The notes beneath the pieces are model-generated. The model saw only the letters and a program-made list of their open reading frames with translations, made no database searches and was not told where the DNA came from. A stretch of 64,000 nucleotides of DNA from Brugia malayi (Eukaryota; Nematoda; Chromadorea; Rhabditida; Onchocercidae). The stretch lies in contig NW_025062475.1 of NCBI RefSeq assembly GCF_000002995.4, positions 8,808,187 to 8,872,186 on the forward strand, read 5' to 3'. The position numbers were made by a program, and so were the translations under genes. Within the stretch, counting starts at the first letter, position 1; each line of letters opens with the position of its first letter. Positions 1 through 13,796 of this stretch are shown piece after piece.

Positions 1-1399
1 AGATACTCCACCTTAACTTCATACTTTTGCATAATATTTATAGTTTACTACGCCGGAAAGCAACGCTATTTGTAAATGAAAAAGTTTTTTCTACCAGAAT
101 TTCTGTTGGTGATAAGAGTAAGTTGTGTATGTACAAATGAGCTCGTAGTTTTAAATTGTAGTATTTTGTCTTTTTTTTCAATGGCCACGGAGAAATAGAA
201 TAAATTAAGTGGAGAACAGATGAACCGGTTCATTGATATGTTCGTTTGCGAAGACTAACAATTGCCTGCTCACACAATGAAGCGAAATTTTTGTGGAAAA
301 GTCAAAATGATGGCAAGACATAACTGAGCTACGCTCACATGTCGTATGCCTAACGACTAATGATTTATGATTTTTGCTATGCCAGATAGGTATATTAATT
401 ACTAATTTTGGCTCCTATTCATCTTTCATCTATTTCTTTCTCCATAGTCTCTCCCATTTCCTCTACTACAACTACTTGTAAAGCTATTGCTACTACTAAA
501 AAATGTCATTGAACGCAGTAAATTACTCCTTCTTAAAATTTTCAATTCTTGAATTTCTTCTAAACGATGAGTTAAATTATTAACAAAGCTGTATTGATAC
601 TATTTAATGTCGTCCTTTCATCAAATCCTGGATATGATATCGTAATATGTAACTTGCAACTTTTGAATAGTTATAAGTATGGTTGAGATGTGTTTTAAAG
701 TGAAGCTTATTACTTTGTTAAGTCTACCTCCAGCAAATTCTTCTTATCCTTCCGAGAAATAGATATAAATTTAGCTGCGTTCGAAACGTAACGTTATTTT
801 AGTAAATTCAAACTCATGGGAATAGAAAAATGAATGTAAACATGATTTTATGGAATGATTTCTTTTTAGTCGTAATCTACTAAACTTGCTGGTATTAAAA
901 TTACTGCACTTATTGTTTTATGTCCAATAAACGAATGCTAGTAGAAGATTGATATTTCATGTATCACTAAATCGAGAATAATATATAATTCCAAAGAATG
1001 TATTGACAAAATTCAGTTGTTCAACTATTCATTCTCCCTTATGTTACAATATCAGCATTATCTATTGTAGCCATATGAAAACATATGCTGCAAATGATAG
1101 TCTGAACAAAAAACAAAACGTCCACTAGCATAAATGAAGTGCACAAATTTAGACTCCCGACCGAATTCTAGAAACCTGTGAAGAGATCAATTTTGAATAT
1201 CAATAAATTTCATTTTTGTTAAACTATCACCCTGATACGAAAAGGTGGACACACAGCTATCATGCACTACATCTCAACTCAAATCCTTCAATATTAATCT
1301 TTTGAAAAACTTTTCAACCATTAAAGAACAACTGGTAGGAAGAGGTGACTTCTCATTATGAATTCCATTCTAGATGTTTCGGGAATTTATTTGAGAATC
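1..1399. other. AT-rich stretch without a supported gene
   Basis: I see no open frame with coding character that can be linked by splice sites. A short open segment at about 214-258 after an AG site ends in a stop and might be a terminal exon of a gene lying to the left, but nothing else supports it. Confidence 0.5.
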
Positions 1400-1406
1400 C
1401 AAGCAG

Positions 1407-2182
1407 GAAATCTTGATGAAAGGAGTACAAAAAGAGTTTTGTGATCTGATTAAGGAGGTTCTATAGAGTACTTCAATTCGAATTTGGTAGTTCTGTGTGA
1501 CCTGATTGTATTGCTAAGAAATCGCTTCAGTGTAGTAGTGAATATGTGTCATTTTCTGTAGAGAGATGTCATTCCATTAACTACTTCTAAACAATATCAT
1601 AGTTTGAAACTTTTTAAATAAAACTGAAGCGGATTAATGAAAGGCAGCCAAGTTGTTGCAGCATAACTATTAGCATTAGTACTACTAATGACTGTACTTA
1701 TAATTATGAAGATATCTAGCTTTATGGCTGTCAAGGTAATATATTTCCTGATATAAAAAATATTCTTTTTAAATTCAAAACATAATTGCTTATGAACAGA
1801 TATCAGATCCTTGGAAACGCAACATCAAAGCGACATACGATTTTAAAAATTTTTGATTTTTGGGAGACCCGAACTGCTTCTGACGAAATTTGCGATGCTC
1901 TAAGAAAAGTATGGCTGGACCTCTTAGAACATGGAAGGTATCAACGAACTTCCAAGCCACCGTTCCGCGATTTTCTTGACAATTAGTTGTATCTATGAAG
2001 TATTTACTCTCAAAATTATTCAAATAATAATTTGGCTGTTTAAAAATAGGGAATGTTGTAGAAATTACTAAAATTAGCATACGTTATTTTTCAGATTCAA
2101 CCGCTTACAAATGGCTAATATTTCTCATATAATGGAGGTAGGGGCAAAATCTATCGTAAAATTCCATGTATTGGTAAAATAA
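1407..2182 (+). CDS. Candidate terminal exons of an unrecognised protein, death-domain-like
   Basis: Three segments join in frame. The first is 1407-1457, after AG and ending at GAG|GTTC. The second is 1800-1937, ending at GGAAG|GTATC. The third begins at 2095 after TTTTTCAG and either ends at a GTAGGG donor at 2138 or reads on to TAA at 2180-2182. The phase between the second and third segments matches. The second segment contains FDFWETRTASDEICDALRKV, which resembles the C-terminal half of a death domain (hydrophobic-W, then an ALRK helix). The first-to-second junction is not phase-consistent, so the model is incomplete. No start codon was placed, so this could be the 3' end of a gene entering from the left. 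The homology is inferred from pattern only. Confidence 0.28.
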
Positions 2183-3493
2183 TAATAACAGTTAATAATT
2201 AATAATAATAATAAATATGCAAATTTTAATTAATTAGCTAAATAAATAAATAAATGGTGTAATAAATGCCCTTAGACTAAGTAAGGAAAAAGGATGGCGA
2301 TTGGTTAATAATGATAGCTTGCATGGTTAGGTGAATAATTTGTTTCAGTAGCGTTTAGCACTAGTGGTCGTCATTTGGTCATGACGGAGAAGGAAAAGTT
2401 GTTGATTGTCTAGACAGTTTTGTTGATGAGAGGAGAGGGGGAAGGGTCGAATGCATGGAGGGTTTTTAGGAGGTTCAGATGTGGTTGAGGATGGGAATTG
2501 TAGTTGGAAATTTCTTCAGTAAGGGGTACAAAGGGGTAGGGTTGCAGAAGAGAGAGATAGTGCGCGAATGGTATTGTGAAGGAAGAGTTTTGTATAATTC
2601 AATGTACAAACAAAGGTCACCGACAAGCACAGACAGCATCACAGTCATCATCCCACCACTAGCACCTCTGATACCAGTGACAGTACCGCGGATACATCGT
2701 ATTGTTGATGTGTATACCCTTTTAACCATACTGCTATGCTCATGGTGCTACTGCGAATATTCCAGCTCTGTTGACCTAACGATCGGAAATGTCCTTTTTC
2801 ATTTTTGAAGATCCTATCTATCATCCATGCTGGTTATCATCCGGTTTTTCCATTAAAATTGGTACCCAGCCGTCGTAGTTAAAATATGCAACCTCTATAA
2901 TCTTCACCGATCGACTTAATTGCTCTTTTCCTCTTATATGTATTTTACTGTTATTGTTATCAGTAACAGCCGTCCCTCAATCGTAAGGATCTATCTCACC
3001 TATCGTTAAAATATTGTTTGTCCATTCGACCATGTCCACATAAATTTTATATTGCCCAGATTTTGTTTACTTACACACAGTTGTATCTACTGGAGATTGT
3101 TTCATCAAGAATCTCGTTCTTGATGAATCTGGAATTCTAGGTATGTAGCAGAATATGTAGCAGCACTTATACGTTTTTTGTGCCGGAAATGGCATCCGCC
3201 ACATGCCTGCGTCATCTCCAAGAACAAATTAGATTTCATTGTTTTAAAAATTAAGCTTTTTCGCTGGAAATTTTTCCCTTCGCGATCAGCCTTTAGAATG
3301 AACTTAATATATTTATGTCAAACGATCAGCCATCGAATTAGCTGAAATTAATTCAGTTTTAATGATCTAACATTTTTGTTAAATGCTACGCTTCACTAGC
3401 TTTGGCGCATTACGCAGATTTCTTTTACTCTTCTACTACAGTGAAGTACCTAATTGCAGAAAAGGAATCTAGTGGCATCTGCAATTCCAGTAC

Positions 3494-3525
3494 TACACAC
3501 ACACACACACATACACACATACACA
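3494..3525. repeat. (CA)n microsatellite
   Basis: Direct reading shows an imperfect CA dinucleotide run interrupted by single T substitutions. Confidence 0.9.
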
Positions 3526-4205
3526 TGTCATACATCACTCTACTACACAAGAGGATGCGTGGAGTGCTGGCGAAGAGTTGCTGCTGGCACCAGCTGTTTT
3601 CACCACTTGTAGTTGGTGTGTTAGCCGGGAGTGTGGCTAGGCTAGTGACCGGTAGTAGTGGCAGAAGAATGACGTTGGTGTTGTTTCATGCGTGATTATC
3701 AGTGCAGTCATGCAGTGCACGAAGGCAGCAGAGTGTTCTACCCAAGTCACTTCTGCTAAGGATAAAGTGCCAGAAAATATCATTATCCGGAGTATCTTGT
3801 ACACATTACATGTAAGGCATTAGCCTTACGCTCACCTCAAACTGATCAATAATATCGGTAAATGCAGTTTTCCACTGGACTTTCTTGAAGTGCTTGATGA
3901 TATGACTGTCAAAAATTTACCTTTGATCTGGCACAGTTGCTACTGATTTTGTTAATTTCAGAATGTATTATCAACATGTCTTCTGATTTCGAATAGGACT
4001 GAAAGATGCACTCGCATGCTACTTTCTGCTTCTTTTAGAATTTCCTTCGGAAGTTTCAATTTTCAAGCAATTTCAATGCATAAGTCGGAAATTCCTGATT
4101 ATTCTTGAATATAAGACGGAAAAAAGGTACACTGAGTGACTTTTTTTTTTGAATGATAATAATCCTTCAGTGCAGTACCTTCCGCAGTGTCTCTTTCTTT
4201 CTCCG

Positions 4206-4223
4206 TCTCTCTCTCTCTCTCTC
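4206..4223. repeat. (CT)n microsatellite
   Basis: Direct reading shows a run of about nine CT units inside a pyrimidine-rich stretch. Confidence 0.9.
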
Positions 4224-5283
4224 CCGTTACGTGATTAGAATTAGGTTATTCGAACAGCATAACACACAGTAAACAAATTCCATCTGTCCGCATTTTAATA
4301 TCAACGTGTATGTTTACTCCTAACTTTTATTAATATTCCCTTCTCTTAATTGTCAGCCACTTAATTGCTGTATTATTATTCCTTAAGTTAAAAACATTCC
4401 AAAAATGGCGAGTTAATATAATAATATCGAAAAAGTGATTCGCGCCTCCTTACGTTGTCTTGTAATGTATTTGTATTTTGAACCCAAATTTATTTAGCAT
4501 TAGTTACAACAAACACTAACATTTACATAATTGTTTATTATTCTATTGTCATTAAGGACATCCAATGACCGCTAGTCACTTCTTGACCTGCAAAGTTTTT
4601 CAATCGGTTTGTTCTTTCCTCATTTGCTTCTTATGATAGAAGAGCACCATCGTATATTCGGCATACTTTGTTTCGGTAGTTAAAAACTCTTCGATACTTG
4701 AGCATACGCTGTATTGATTTGTCTATTATGAATAAATATTAAAAGAATTCCGTTTCCATTCCCATAACAATCTCATAATCTTTCTCTTATTATCATCCTT
4801 TTTGTGCAGAAGCAGTAAAAAAAGTTTCCCTACCCGAAGTCATTTTGCTTATCCGTAAACAATCTTTTCAGTTTTTTCTCAAAATAAAATTTCAAAAAAT
4901 CGGAAATATAAGCATATTTTGATGTGAAGTAAATAAAAAGGAAAGCTAAAAAACAGAATTGTGAAGCTAACATTGCCGTTTACTAAATTTTTCATATTTC
5001 TACTGGGCTAACAATAAAAATTTAAATTGTTCACTTTCCATCATTAGCGTTGAATTTTTCTGAATTTAATCCTTCCTTCATTTTCATTGGTATTTGCTAG
5101 CATTGAAATTAAATTATTGCTGATACAGTTGTTTTTTGCATGTGACAAAAAGCAAAAAACGGTGATAAAGAAAAATGGTACTCAGGTATCGCACATGTTC
5201 AACTTTTGCTTGATATTTGTTAAAGGATGGTTCACTTGTCTTGTGTTTCGACATTTTTGACCTTTTTTGATTCCTTGCCCTTT

Positions 5284-5496
5284 TCAAACTTCAAAAAGAG
5301 CTAAAAAAGGTAGACACTCTTCAGAAGAATCCTTATCTTCTTTTGTAAATATTGCAACTTTGCCTGTTTTTCCTCCTGCAATAGACTGCAGTGCCGATAT
5401 GTCTAGATAAAGCTGAAGAAGGGATTGCAGAAAATGTTTGCAAGCAATAATTCCTTCAAGGAAAGAACAATACCGCTTGTTGCTCAACTTTTCCAA
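5284..5496 (-). other. Coding-looking open frame, no ATG
   Basis: This 70-codon frame has a mixed, protein-like composition, including SFLEGIIACKHFLQSLLQLY and a charged tail KEDKDSSEE. It begins with TTG and not ATG, and I found no good acceptor or partner exon. It may be an isolated exon, a decayed gene or chance. No family was recognised. Confidence 0.2.
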
Positions 5497-5940
5497 TGAA
5501 ATAACACATATCTTGAGTCTTGATTAGCGATTACCGGTGTCATTCACGAACGGATCTACTTTACTGCTGGAGTGCAGGATGCAAGTGCAACAGTGATAAT
5601 GCTAGGCGCTAAGTTATCCCCGATGACACTCATCCACAGTACAAAGTGATCGACCTGATGCCGAAATGTACGAGAGAGACAAAATGTAATGACACTTCGC
5701 TGATATCACAACCACTGATATTTCATTGATGTGCCATCTATAAGTTATCATAAAGAACAATAAATAATGTTGACGGATGATGATATAATAATTTTATAGT
5801 CACAACAATTAGAACTGTGTAGCGGTGATTGCAAAGACGCGGGAGGAGAAGAGAGGGTTGGGAAGAGTGGCCACTGGTTTGGAAAGTTCCCATTGTTTGT
5901 GCCAGATAGATTGGCGGAGCTGGTAGCGGTAGGCAATGCT

Positions 5941-5970
5941 GGTGCGGTGCGGTGCGGTGCGGTGCAGTGC
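5941..5970. repeat. GGTGC pentanucleotide tandem array
   Basis: Five perfect copies of GGTGC (5941-5965) are followed by AGTGC. This is a GC-rich island in AT-rich surroundings. Confidence 0.95.
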
Positions 5971-6937
5971 GGGTGATATGGTGCATTCCCTTTCTTTGTT
6001 TCGTTTACTTTTGATAAATTATATTTCCTCTCCCGCGTATCCTATCCTATTCGCTTCCTCTAAATTCCAGAAAGAAACTTTCTATGCATTTATTTCAATT
6101 TTCTAGTTACGTATGATGTGTTCATCCAAAAAAGTAAATGACGGGAGGAGACATGGCATGTGGGGTAAACATCAGCAGTACTAGCTTCCGCTTTTCAGTA
6201 AATTTTAAATTTTCAAAAATTTTAAATTCATCATCTGCAAAAGGATGTTACAATCCTTGGCTAGAAGTCATTTAGTGGAAGTAAATAGGGCAATAGGGCA
6301 AGATTTAGTTGTGGTGAAATGGTTCTCAACTTCTTATGTCAATTTTATTAGATGATTTGCCGAGTTCTTTCTTTTCATTATTACATCCCACTTGTTTAAT
6401 ATCAAATTGCCACAGAGTTAAAAACAAATAGCGTGCTGAGATGCTGCATTTCTGTAATTTGATGTTGTCGATATCTGATTATCATTGTATTCAATGAATT
6501 AAATATTGCAGATAGTATTACGAATAATATCTTTTTTTTTCCATCTATATTTATTAAGAATTGAATTTATTTGTTCTCTGCAACAAATAATGGTTAATGC
6601 GAATTGAAAAGGATGAAAGCGATACTGAAAGACTTCCATGAATGACCATTAACCTTTCAGCAGGTTGATCAGAGAATAGCTTGTTATCCTTCCTTCCGTA
6701 GATAAAAGTGTTCCTTTAGTTGAAGCATCTCTTTTGCATGACTCACTCCGATACTGTCTCACTCAGTCCCAATTATAATACAAACAGTCGCTGTTACATT
6801 ATAATTTTCAATGCCTCTCCGCAAGCGCTTTAGCACAGTTTATCAGTAATTATTCATTAATTTGCATTTTCCTATCTGCAGATATGTGCAGGAAATTATT
6901 TGAAAGTCCTTCTTACCCTCTCAGTTCATGCATTTAC

Positions 6938-6982
6938 CTACCCACCCACCCATCCATCCATCTACCCACCCATCCATCCATT
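6938..6982. repeat. CCAC/CCAT tetranucleotide array
   Basis: Mixed CCAC, CCAT and CTAC units run head to tail. They generate a spurious repetitive open frame. A related array in the opposite orientation (GGAT/GGGT) lies at about 12,356-12,395. Confidence 0.9.
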
Positions 6983-8388
6983 ACTCATTTTCCTATTCCT
7001 TCCCTCTTTCGTATCTCACCGTTCACACGTTATTCTCATTATACAAGCGATAACCGTCCCATCGTTTCGTTCTTCATATTTCCAAACTGCGTCAGAATCG
7101 GTCCTAATTTACTTCATCCGACACTGCAACACTGCATCTCCTATAGCTTTTTCACCCACCTGTCAAACAAGCTTATCCATATTTGCATCCAGAGAATGTC
7201 ACTATTATTGTTGTCTTTTAAATTAACAGCACATCATCAAAATTTTAAAGTAATCGATTTTTTAATGCAGCTAATAAATTCTTTATTCCCTGCCAGCATT
7301 ATCCGGATCTACAGTAACAGAATGAGTAATGTTGCTATCACTTTACGATGTGTCGAGCAATTACAAATACATCATTTTCCATTTATTCATTTTTCACCCA
7401 TCAGTTTGTTTGAGGGAATTACCGATTCATTAATGATTCACAGATTTGGAAAGTTTTAGTTTAAAAAACAGCTGAAATTTGGAAGCAAAGTTAAGGACTC
7501 TCAGTAAATCTTAGCTTTCTCAATAACGATTGGATTCATTAATTCTGTTTTGTAATATTTTGTTATTCTAACCATTATAGATGGAAGAAAAAGTTTTGAG
7601 TGAGTTCAGCTGTGGAGGTTTGCTAATAGCAATAAGCAACTTTCTTCATTTGCCTCTTTCATAGGTTGTTGTGAAAAGAGGAGAAGAAAGGAGTTTATCG
7701 AAACTGCTGCTTTATGCAAATTCAATTTTCAGAAGTAGTCCAAATTGGATTTGTTAACGGGATAGACAACTATAGTAAAGCTAGTAATGCTCCTGCCTAT
7801 TTCATAACTTCCATACCTGAACTGTTCCTAGTATCTTTCTCCTTTATTTATATTATTTCACATTTTGGAACCTGAGCACAATTTAGCTCGGTGTGACGAA
7901 CATTGATAACACAAATATACTTACTTAACTGGGAGAGAAAGTATTGCTATATCTATCAGTGCTGTACTATTGGTTATTACATTCAAGATGGAAGGAGCGA
8001 ACACGGTGTGTGTTGATAGTGCAGGAATGAAAGCGCAATACAAATGGATTTAGCCTTGAATATTATGCGCATTGGTACTTGCAGAGTACAGTTGTCTTGT
8101 CCTTGCAGTGTCATAAAACGTGTAAGTATCAGAAATGCTTCACTGAAGGTGACAGCAATATGGTTTCTCTATTATTTTCTTTCTGGATTCCATACCGTTA
8201 AGATAATTATTTGCTGGGTACTGTAGACCCTTTTCTCATTGTAATCGTCGTTGTAATGTACGTACAGTGATCATTCGCTTGATGAGAGCATTTGTAGCAA
8301 AGCTATTGACCTTACTTTACTTTCATGATCATAATGATTGGACGTGTAATATGCATGATTCATAGTTCGTTTTTAGACTACTGGTAGT

Positions 8389-8452
8389 AGTAGTAGTAGT
8401 AGTAATAGTAATAGTATTAATAATAATAATAATAGTAATAAGATAATAATAA
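8389..8452. repeat. TAG/TAA trinucleotide array
   Basis: A run of TAG units decays into AATAAT and TAATAG units. A second TAG-rich cluster follows at about 8478-8525. Confidence 0.9.
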
Positions 8453-8514
8453 TAAACGTAATGATAGCATAGGAACAACAGTAGTAGTAGCAGTAGTAAT
8501 TAGTTGTTGTTGTG

Positions 8515-8733
8515 TTAGTAGTAAAATAATGGAATTACGTCCATGTTTCTCAGTTCCTCTGAAACGGGTTTTAATTGATTATTTTCTGGCTTTTGTACCG
8601 GTTGATTCAAACTGGCGGTAACTGGCAGTGTCTGGAGGAAAAGATGATGATGTATTTGCAGAAATTTAAGTTTTGGTCTCGCTGGTAATGGTACTGCTGG
8701 AAATTCTCTGGGAACACAAACCTTATCACCCAT
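8515..8733 (-). CDS. Candidate short protein, 72 residues, unrecognised
   Basis: The frame opens with ATG at 8733 and runs to a stop at the left end of the interval. The product is proline-rich and hydrophilic with protein-like composition: MGDKVCVPREFPAVPLPARP at the N-terminus and KPVSEELRNMDVIPLFYY at the C-terminus. No domain, signal peptide or membrane segment is recognised. There is no clear acceptor just upstream of the ATG, unlike most other genes here, and the frame stands alone in a gene-poor region. It could be a single-exon gene, one exon of a larger gene, or chance. Confidence 0.25.
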   Translation of the reverse strand: MGDKVCVPREFPAVPLPARPKLKFLQIHHHLFLQTLPVTASLNQPVQKPENNQLKPVSEELRNMDVIPLFYY

Positions 8734-10980
8734 AACGGCAGTGATTGTGGAACAAATAAAACTTTGTATTTACTGAATTTATGATTACTGAAAACATAGA
8801 TTAAGAAATGTGGTGGTATTCTATATCAGTGATTTCTGGCCTGCATAGCAATTTTGACATTTTTCTACTTGTTTTAGTGTTTCAGATGAAAAGATTTTTG
8901 CTCATTAAATGATAAATTCGGTGTTCAAACTTCTTGATTCGAAGTATAATCATGTTTGCTTTGCTTATTTGTGAGATTTATTTTATCAGTTCAAAGGATT
9001 TGCTTATTTTTCCGGAAACTGAGAATGACTTTGCTTTAATAAAAATTATTTAAATCAAATAAATCATTGCCGAGGAGGGGTTGTAGAGATAAATATCTTA
9101 GAGTTCGAAGGTTACTGGTGTATGAAAGTTTTTGGATACGTGAAAGGTTAAAGTTATTCAGTGGGCAAATGTGAGAAGTGTTATCTTGATTTGAAATGAA
9201 AAGTTTCATTCAAATTCCTGTTGTTGAATTAGCAACAGTGTTACTCGGTGAGATTCCAGTGATGCGACGCAAACTTGTTTATAACTATATTTTAATAAAT
9301 TGAATGTTTATTACTAATAATTTCATGCAGTATAAATTTAACCTCTACAACACACTTCACTCATCCATTTTAGCTTCTGTGATGCAGCAGACTGTTCATT
9401 TAGTTGTGGAAAGACGCAGCTAGTCCTGTTTAGATTAACTTGAAATTCTGCAAATTGTTTCCATCACTTTCTCTCAAAAATTGGTGAACGTCCACTGGTG
9501 TCTTTATCATTCTCACTATAATCCTTATCATCATTCTTCTCATCAGTTATATTATAATCAGTGTTTCGTCATTACCACCACCATCTTTCTTAGCATGCTT
9601 ATCACTGTGACTAATAAGGTTTAGCCGTTAATCCATTCTGCCTCCTAACCGTGATAATTCTTACCTAAAATCCATGAATTGATGGGATATTTCGTTGCAG
9701 AATTATTTTTCATGATCTGATTGTCTTGAAGATGCATTTTGGAGACTTCCTTCTTAGTGTAAGAATATTGGATGCAGAAATGAACGGCGCAATTTGTTAA
9801 TTATTTTCTATTAATAAATAGTTATAATTCTTTTTTATCCGTCACGTCTTTTGTTACTTTCAATGCCATGTTTGTAGTTATGACCAGTATCATTGGTAGC
9901 GGTTGAAATTTGCTTCAATGTTCATTTTAATACTTGGAACTTCACTTTATTTTGTAGAATTTTGTGTCTTTTGTTCAACCACAAAATCAATTTTTTTTAA
10001 AAAAAAATAGTCAAAAATTTTGAAATTTGAAAATTTTCCCTGAAATTTTGCGAAGTTTAAGAGTGGGATGAATGGTAAGTAATTAGTGCATTTCATTAGT
10101 AAGATTCATTAATGCTAGCAGGAGTAAAACAGCAAACTATATGATTTATGCTATAGCAGATGTTCAACCAAATTTTTCACTTTTTTCTTCATACTAAAGC
10201 CAACAAAATTTTTTATCTTTTTGTGCTAGGACGAATATTACTGGGGAAAGTGAATAGCGCTGCTGTAAAATAGAAAGATTTGGAAGCTGAACTGAATTTT
10301 GGTACTTGGAGAAAGTATTTTTTGATACCTTAGTAGATCTCTTTCAGATTTTGCCCAGGACCGACTTAAATTTCAGAGGTCTACGTGCACATACAGACTT
10401 AATATTTTTTAGAGTGTTGTTGTTTGTTGAAAATCAAACCTAAAAATTGCAGACTGTCTGATCGAAGAGGATGTTATATGAAAGGTCAGGGTGTTCCTTT
10501 TAATAATATGAATGAATATGATTCTTGATTGAGTTGTCATAGATTGGAAATCTTCGAGTTTGAAAAAGTTCAAAAATTGCTCGCTAAAATAGCTGTTATC
10601 GTAATGTTGGAAGGGTGACAACGGTTGCTTGTTATCAGTGTGCTACTATCGAGTGTTAATTTAAGATTATAGTGACGAGATATTGATAAATTCATTCAAC
10701 TGTAGTCATAAAAAAAGAAATTTATCGATGTATTTTGAGGGAAAAATGAGTCAATTGAAATCCTGTGAGGTTCACAATCTCTATTCAAAAATGCTGCTTC
10801 ACTTTAATTATTTTCCCTTATCAGAATAACAGCCAACTTCCCATAAAACAATTTGCGAGCATCGGGAATCCTCGGGAAACAAGAGCTCTCTTCTGTTTAC
10901 TCTCTTCTATTCATTTCATTCATCAATTACTTACAATGTTTTCCCCAAGATCATTCATAGCACATATGTCTGTCAGTCCC

Positions 10981-11001
10981 CTCTCTCTCTCTCTCTCTCT
11001 T
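10981..11001. repeat. (CT)n microsatellite
   Basis: Direct reading shows about ten CT units. Confidence 0.9.
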
Positions 11002-12319
11002 TGTGTGTCTGCCTAACAATACAGTGTACAGTAGACATAAATAACGGAAATGGGATTTTTTGTTACCTCACATGTTGGCTTCCCCTCGAATTACTTATTC
11101 TGATGTTTGGTATAACCTTATCGATCGAGACAGTGCCATAATGGTTTGCATCGAGGAGCTCTGCTGATGGAATTACTCGATTTATGTGTTGAAGGATAGA
11201 CAGATTTCCTTTGTAGAACGAATAAGCATATGACTCTCTCTTTCATCCGCCTCTCTGACCACGTGATTCGACGCGTGGTAAAAATTTCTTGAAAATTGGT
11301 ACTGGACAATTTATTTACATACATATATGATTATTGAGATTATACTTGTATATTTGAGGGTTGATAGTTTGTAGAGTTTTGAACGCGAAGAGCACGAATT
11401 CTTGTTATATAAACATGAATCTGAATTTTAGGAATAAATTTGACTTTACGGTTCACGTAAAACACTGTTTCGTTAATGCATTTTTTCACATGGACAAGTG
11501 TTAACCTTTATCACGTTGGGTCCAGTTTGAAATTCGAGCTTATAGATTAAGTGTAGTATGAGAAAAAGGCGAGAAAGATTGTTTTTTGCTCGAAATTTTA
11601 AATATGTAGAAATTAAGCACTGGTGGCAGTTTGTTTATCAATACATCGAAGTATCATTTATTACTTATGCTGTTGCTATAGTAATATAATGTGATAAATT
11701 TTATCAAATTTGAAAGCTAAAGGGAAATGACGTGACACATGCCCCATATACATTTATTACTTTATTTACCACCTCAGATTACATGGTTTAAATTTGTTTG
11801 TTTATGAATTAGGTGTAAATTTCATGTATTTCTTCGATAAATTTCCCTAACTTGTTCAAGTTTAAAATGAAAATGCTTATTTTCGTGGAACAGCAAAAAG
11901 GAAGAGTTATTGAACAAATGTATAAAGAGCTCTAGATCATCACTATGAGCGCTAGTCCATGGTGATGGTGGGTACAGTGATACTAAGTGGTAGTGATAAC
12001 GATGTTAATCATGATAATCGCGATTACTAATCAAATTGTTTTCTTGATACAACGTGCCGCATTAAATCTCATTCCTTAATGTTATACTTCATTTCCCTTT
12101 TATTTTTTATAGGTTTCCACTATTTTGTACAGTTTATAACTTTAGCTTACTTTTGAGCTTAATCGTGAAACCGGTCAAGGTATTAGCCCAAAGTAGTAGT
12201 TGACAATCCTGTTGTATGCATAAGTGTCGCTTTGGTTGTGGCGCTTCCTGGTCAAATTTCAAGGACGAATGTTGGCATTCTCTCCAGTATGCGCATATAT
12301 GTTTATATCTGTTTCCCTA

Positions 12320-12395
12320 TCTATATATATATATATATGTGTGTGTATGTATGTATGTGGGTGGATGGATGGGTGTCAGTGTGTGGGTGGATGGG
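12320..12395. repeat. Compound TA/TG/GGAT microsatellite
   Basis: A TA run passes into TG and TATG units and then GTGGGTGGATGG units. It creates overlapping spurious open frames on the plus strand. Confidence 0.9.
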
Positions 12396-13766
12396 AGGTG
12401 TTTTCCAAGGCCATCATATAGTGCGGCCATTTTCCAGTAGAATTGTGAAAAAGTGTGTGAATGTTTTATGGTTTGACTTATCACCACTGGACTCCTTGTG
12501 CGTGAATAGTTTTGTAGTGCTATAATGATGACGAAGAGGTGTTAACAATTGATGAGATGAAGTTGAAGAGGGGTGGGTTCAGCCTGGATTTATAATAACA
12601 AGGTTTAGGGATTTTGGCTGATTACAATTTCATGATTTTGTATATATATTTTGGTATCATTAGGCGAATGATAAGCGGCGAATTATTGTTTTAACTGTTG
12701 GCTGTTTTGACCGCTTCGAATTGTGCAGGTTAGGAGTTTTTCCTTTCTAAACTTAAAATTCAGCTCTCAGTGATAGGAAAACTAAATGAAATGTACATTC
12801 ACTGTTTCAGGGATTACTGATGTGACCTATATAACGGAGGCACTTTATCGTCCTCTCATCAATTTTACAACGCTTTATTCTAATTCAAAACACACTTTTC
12901 ATACAGACACATCTTTTAGTTCTGTTTTGAATAAACTTACTAGTTCGTTCATTATTTGTTCATCTTCGGTTACAGTGTTTCTAATGGTACCATGCAGATA
13001 CAAATATTGCTGAAGAAAGTATCTCAAGTTTCTCCCGAGACAAATGAATGTTTGAACAGCAGGATTTTTTCAGCAGAAAAGTGTTATTTCTCACTTATCA
13101 GGATAATATGTGATGCTTGGTGGCCTTGGAAACTCTGATCTTAAACCTAACGTATGTGATGATGTCTGAACGTGTATCCCTTTATCCGGATCGTTCTGTG
13201 TCAATGATAAATCAGTTATTTCATAATTGTATGTTTACAGGAAGTAATTCCTTCTTTGTGCTGATAAAAGAAATAAATAATGATGGAAAGACAATTGCAA
13301 AGCGAAGAATCAGCTTTTAAATGGATTTGTTCTTTCGGCGGTAAGTATTTCGTATTTCCACGAAGGAAGTTGCTCATAGGATAAACTCAATGTAGGAGAC
13401 AGGTAGGTGAGAGTGGTACTCATTTCTAATGTCACGGAATACAACAAAGCAAATTGAAAACTCACACACTTTCCGATTCAGGTAAAATAAAGAATGCATA
13501 TATGTTTTAATTTTCTTATTTATTCAAAGGACGGAATCAAATTATATAATGTTCCTGTTATCATTTTTTAAACATACTGTCTTTAGAAATTTTTAATCTA
13601 GTCATTGACTAAAATGTTTTTGACTCCATTCAGCATTTGTTTTTTCTTTCCTTTTTATTTAGATATAAATTTCGATAACAGTCAGTTCTTTAAATATCTT
13701 CACTAAATTCAATTTCAAAATTTGATATGTGTCCGGTATTGTGTTTGAAATAGAAATGAATGGACG

Positions 13767-13796
13767 TATACATATATATATATGTGTGTGTGTGTG
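13767..13796. repeat. (TA)n(TG)n microsatellite
   Basis: Direct reading shows a TA run followed by a TG run. Confidence 0.9.

Larger units (their letters stand above)
2183..8514. other. Long gene-poor stretch with microsatellites
   Basis: No exon chain could be built on either strand. The stretch holds several microsatellites (listed separately), an AT-rich spacer and one coding-looking minus-strand frame at 5284-5496. The 191-codon open frame at 6884-7459 starts inside a CCAT/CCAC repeat and reads as low-complexity sequence, so it is not called a gene. The region could be intergenic or a long 5' intron of the downstream plus-strand gene. Confidence 0.5.

Noticed and set aside
6884..7459. 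191-codon open frame on the plus strand
   Set aside because: It begins inside a CCAT/CCAC repeat and reads as H/P/S/I-rich low-complexity sequence with no domain or splice context.
12216..12525. Overlapping plus-strand frames
   Set aside because: All are driven by the TA/TG/GGAT microsatellite, which stays open in several frames.
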